From: Ramlibacter sp.
GTDB taxonomy: Bacteria > Pseudomonadota > Gammaproteobacteria > Burkholderiales > Burkholderiaceae_C
Reading direction: 5' to 3'
DNA length: 7,648 bases
NCBI GenBank assembly: GCA_021156245.1
Contig: JAJNBO010000108.1
Span: forward strand, 1 to 7,648
Positions 5,769 to 7,648 of this stretch are shown in pieces (within the stretch, counting starts at the first letter, position 1; each line of letters opens with the position of its first letter). Made by a program: the position numbers and the translations under genes. The notes under the pieces are model-generated. The model searched no databases. It saw nothing but the letters and a program-made list of their open reading frames with translations, and was not told the origin of the DNA.

Positions 5769-6390
5769 AGTCGTCGGTCATTTCCGTCATCGGCCGCTCC
5801 AGCACCGTCCAGCCCCGCTGGTAGTGGCGTCGCGCCACCAGCACCGACCGGAAGGCCATCATCGCGAAGCCGACCAGGCAGACGCCGTAGACCCAGTTCA
5901 TCGGCAGGTCCACCATGGTCATGCGCGAGTTGCTGCCCAGCTTGAGCATCATCATCAGCGTCAGCACCACGGCGGCGGCGAAGAACGCGATGCGCAGGAT
6001 GTCCACGGCCGTCGCCATCGCCCGCGCCATGCGCCGCGGCATGTAGCGATAGAAGAAGTCGACCTGGATGTGGTTGTTCTTGACCACGCCGAGCGTCGCG
6101 CCCGTGAACACCACCGCGATCAGCAGGTAGCGGGCGATCTCCTCCGTCCAGGCGGCGGAGTCGTTCAGCACGTAGCGCGTGAAGAACTGGTAGAAAACCA
6201 CGCCGCCCAGCACCCAGAAGAAGGCCAGGGCCACCCAGGCTTCGGGCGGCGTGCCGGAGAGATCCACCGCTTCGTCCTGCGCGTGGAACTCCCCGTCGGC
6301 GCCCATCACGGGCGCCATGTCGTCGATGGTCGCCACGTGCCCGTGCGCGTGCGGCGCAACGGGCCCGGCGGTGCGCGCCGTGTCGCTCAC
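5767..6390 (-). CDS. dctQ: TRAP transporter small permease subunit (DctQ family)
   Basis: This is the 207-residue small membrane subunit that pairs with DctM. Four hydrophobic segments lie at about 50-70, 86-104, 128-148 and 165-183. Family motifs are NDSAAWTEEIARYL (76-89) and GVVKNNHIQVDFF (101-113). I choose the GTG at 6390 because it overlaps the dctP stop as GTGA, the usual sign of translational coupling, and the frame is open with no better ribosome site. An in-frame ATG at 6318 would give a shorter 183-residue protein and remains possible. With the GTG start, the protein has a hydrophilic N-terminal tail of about 48 residues that includes PHAHGHV, unusual for DctQ proteins, which normally begin near the first membrane helix. 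The gene sits between the binding protein and the large permease, the common P-Q-M order. Confidence 0.93.
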   Translation of the reverse strand: MSDTARTAGPVAPHAHGHVATIDDMAPVMGADGEFHAQDEAVDLSGTPPEAWVALAFFWVLGGVVFYQFFTRYVLNDSAAWTEEIARYLLIAVVFTGATLGVVKNNHIQVDFFYRYMPRRMARAMATAVDILRIAFFAAAVVLTLMMMLKLGSNSRMTMVDLPMNWVYGVCLVGFAMMAFRSVLVARRHYQRGWTVLERPMTEMTDD

Positions 6391-7364
6391 TTCAGGCCGA
6401 CGATGCGGTCCCAGTCCTTCTTGTCCAGCTTCATGGACTCGAAGGTGATGTTCTTCAGCACGTTCTGCTGGAAGGCGCCGCGGTCCACGGTGACCACGTT
6501 GATGCCCTTCTTCTTGAACTCGTCGACCAGTTCGCCTTCGCGCTTGCGGATGTCGTTGGTGGCGCGCTCCGCGGCTTCCTGCGTGACCTCGAACAGGATC
6601 TTCTGTTCGGCCGGGCTCAGCTTGGACAGCGTGCTCGGCGAGACCACGGTGAGCAAGGAGTCGGCGATGTGGCCGGTGAGGATGATGTTCTTCTGCACCT
6701 CGAAGAACTTCTTGGCCTCGATGGTGGGCAGCGGATTCTCCTGCGCATCGACCGTGCCGTTCTGCAGGGCCAGGTACACCTCGGCGAAGGCGATCGGCGT
6801 CGGGTTGGCGCCGCAGGCACGGGGCAGCGCGGTGTAGGCCGGCGCGTCGGGAACGCGGATCTTGATGCCCTTCATCTGCTCGCACGTGGTGAACAGCTTG
6901 TTCGACGTGGCGTGGCGTGCGCCGTAGTAGGTGAGGGCGGTCACGGTGTTGCCGGTCGCCTTCTTGTAGCCCTCGGTCAGCTCCTTGAACACGTCCGACT
7001 TGGAGTACTTGATCACGTGGTCGGCGTCGCGGAACGTGAAGGGGTAATAGCTGACGGCCAGCCGCGGGAACGACGTGGCCGCGAACGAGGCGCCGGTCAG
7101 GATGATGTCGACCGTGCCGAGCTGCAGGCCCTGGTTGATCTCGCTTTCCTTGCCCAGGCTGGAGGCGGGGAACACCTGGATCTCGTACTTGCCGTTGGTG
7201 CGCTTCTTGAACTCGTCGCCCGCCCACACGGACCACTTGTGGTACGGCTCGGACGTCTCGTAGACGTGGGCCCACTTCAGCTTCGTCTGCGCGAAGGCGG
7301 GTGCCGCCGCGGCCGAGGCCAGGGCGCAGGCCGCGATCAGTTTCAGGGTCAGGCGTTTGCTCAT
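6387..7364 (-). CDS. dctP: TRAP transporter periplasmic solute-binding protein (DctP family)
   Basis: This 325-residue protein captures the substrate in the periplasm and hands it to the DctQM permease. It starts with a Sec signal peptide (MSKRLTLKLI, a hydrophobic Ala-rich core, then PAFA with cleavage after A25). The mature part shows LKWAHVYETSEPYHKW (29-44), VFPASSLGKESE (64-75), YYGARHATSNK (146-156), GIKIRVPDAPAY (166-177) and FAEVYLALQNGTVDAQENP (193-211). R170 in KIRVP is the family arginine that usually forms a salt bridge with the ligand's carboxylate, so the ligand is probably an organic acid. Two cysteines, C161 and C184, lie on either side of this site. A strong Shine-Dalgarno sequence precedes the ATG. 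The gene starts 29 nt after the regulator stop and overlaps dctQ by 4 nt. Family members carry C4-dicarboxylates, sugar acids, sialic acids and others; which one applies here is open. Confidence 0.95.
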   Translation of the reverse strand: MSKRLTLKLIAACALASAAAAPAFAQTKLKWAHVYETSEPYHKWSVWAGDEFKKRTNGKYEIQVFPASSLGKESEINQGLQLGTVDIILTGASFAATSFPRLAVSYYPFTFRDADHVIKYSKSDVFKELTEGYKKATGNTVTALTYYGARHATSNKLFTTCEQMKGIKIRVPDAPAYTALPRACGANPTPIAFAEVYLALQNGTVDAQENPLPTIEAKKFFEVQKNIILTGHIADSLLTVVSPSTLSKLSPAEQKILFEVTQEAAERATNDIRKREGELVDEFKKKGINVVTVDRGAFQQNVLKNITFESMKLDKKDWDRIVGLK

Positions 7365-7370
7365 CGATGT

Positions 7371-7375
7371 CTCCT
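7371..7375 (-). promoter_or_regulatory. Shine-Dalgarno site of dctP
   Basis: AGGAG on the coding strand lies 6 nt before the dctP ATG, inside the 29-nt gap after the regulator gene. This is the only strong ribosome site I see in the minus-strand operon, which fits the high demand for binding protein relative to permease. No promoter elements or terminator hairpin are evident in the short gap, so the regulator and transporter are probably co-transcribed. Confidence 0.75.
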
Positions 7376-7393
7376 AGGGGTTTTGCACTGGCG

Positions 7394-7648
7394 TCAGGAA
7401 TGGTTGGCGCGGCGCCAGCTCGCGCTGTATCGACTGGTGGCTTTCTTCAGGTGCTGGTGCATCGCGTCGCGCGCGGCTTGCGCATCGCGGGCGCGGATGG
7501 CCTCCAGCACCGCCGCGTGCTCCACGAGCGCAGCGTTCCAGGAGGCGGGGTTCTCGAAATAGTCGCCGAGGCGGGTGAAGAGGGGCCCGTGGCGCGCGCT
7601 CCAGTAGCTGCGCACCGTGTCGCTCAGCACCTCGTTGCCGCAGGCCTG
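7394..7648 (-). CDS. GntR-family transcriptional regulator, FCD ligand-binding domain (C-terminal part)
   Basis: The last 84 codons of a gene that enters from the right edge; the frame stays open to base 7648, so its start and helix-turn-helix lie outside the window. The visible part is the end of an all-helical FCD domain, as in FadR-subfamily GntR regulators. It contains a WNAALVEHAAVLEAIRARDA helix pair followed by AARDAMHQHLKKAT. The histidines in EHAAVLEAI and MHQHL correspond to the conserved residues that usually bind a metal ion and organic acid effectors in FCD domains. The gene points the same way as the TRAP operon and ends 29 nt before dctP, so it is very likely the local regulator, probably released by the imported acid or a breakdown intermediate. 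The exact effector is inference. Confidence 0.85.
   Translation of the reverse strand, partial: QACGNEVLSDTVRSYWSARHGPLFTRLGDYFENPASWNAALVEHAAVLEAIRARDAQAARDAMHQHLKKATSRYSASWRRANHS

Noticed and set aside
4249..6837. 862-codon open frame on the + strand opposite the TRAP and regulator-side genes
   Set aside because: It lies antisense to three clearly homologous TRAP genes, its product is extremely rich in His, Arg, Gln and Asp as expected from the reverse of GC-rich codons, and it begins inside the palindromic repeat (VIPAQAGIQ), a classic false translation.
6391..7275. Long N-terminal extension of the DctQ frame through the dctP region
   Set aside because: This part is the dctP gene read in another frame; the GTGA overlap at 6390 is a sufficient start.

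Overview
The window is GC-rich, nearly fully coding DNA from a proteobacterium. The SlmA-type regulator end, the PdeM nuclease, the TRAP-transporter catabolic operon and two kinds of palindromic intergenic repeat together suggest Betaproteobacteria, order Burkholderiales, probably a Comamonadaceae-like genome such as Variovorax or Ramlibacter. The taxonomic call is inference from protein character and codon use; no rRNA or tRNA is present.

Left part (1-1640, + strand). This holds the 3' end of an slmA-like TetR-family gene, then a 114-nt spacer that is mostly a head-to-head pair of REP-like hairpins. A complete pdeM-like metallophosphoesterase follows. After a 101-nt spacer comes a small secreted protein, rich in Ala, Ser, Thr and Gly, of unknown function.

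Right part (1642-7648, - strand). This is one unidirectional catabolic operon, read right to left: FCD-domain GntR regulator (its start lies outside the window), TRAP solute-binding protein (DctP), TRAP small permease (DctQ, GTGA overlap with dctP), TRAP large permease (DctM), UxaA/GarD-family dehydratase or lyase, and an Ldh-family 2-hydroxyacid dehydrogenase. The layout implies periplasmic capture and sodium-coupled uptake of a hydroxylated or acidic carboxylate. The dehydratase/lyase and an NAD(P)-linked dehydrogenase would then process it, under control of the FCD regulator that probably senses the substrate or an intermediate. The substrate cannot be read from sequence. Sugar acids (altronate or galactarate type) are the default guess. 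The two-enzyme set also resembles sulfolactate catabolism (SuyAB plus a ComC-type dehydrogenase).

The operon meets the left-hand gene block tail to tail, with a single base between the two stop codons. A 79-nt palindromic repeat of a family widespread in proteobacterial intergenic DNA fills almost the whole dctM-uxaA gap and ends 10 nt from the uxaA-like start codon. I see no phage, CRISPR, transposase or toxin-antitoxin system, and no clearly unprecedented system. The most useful leads are the repeat-filled operon junction, the REP pair with a compensatory stem change, the enlarged DctM and the unresolved substrate.
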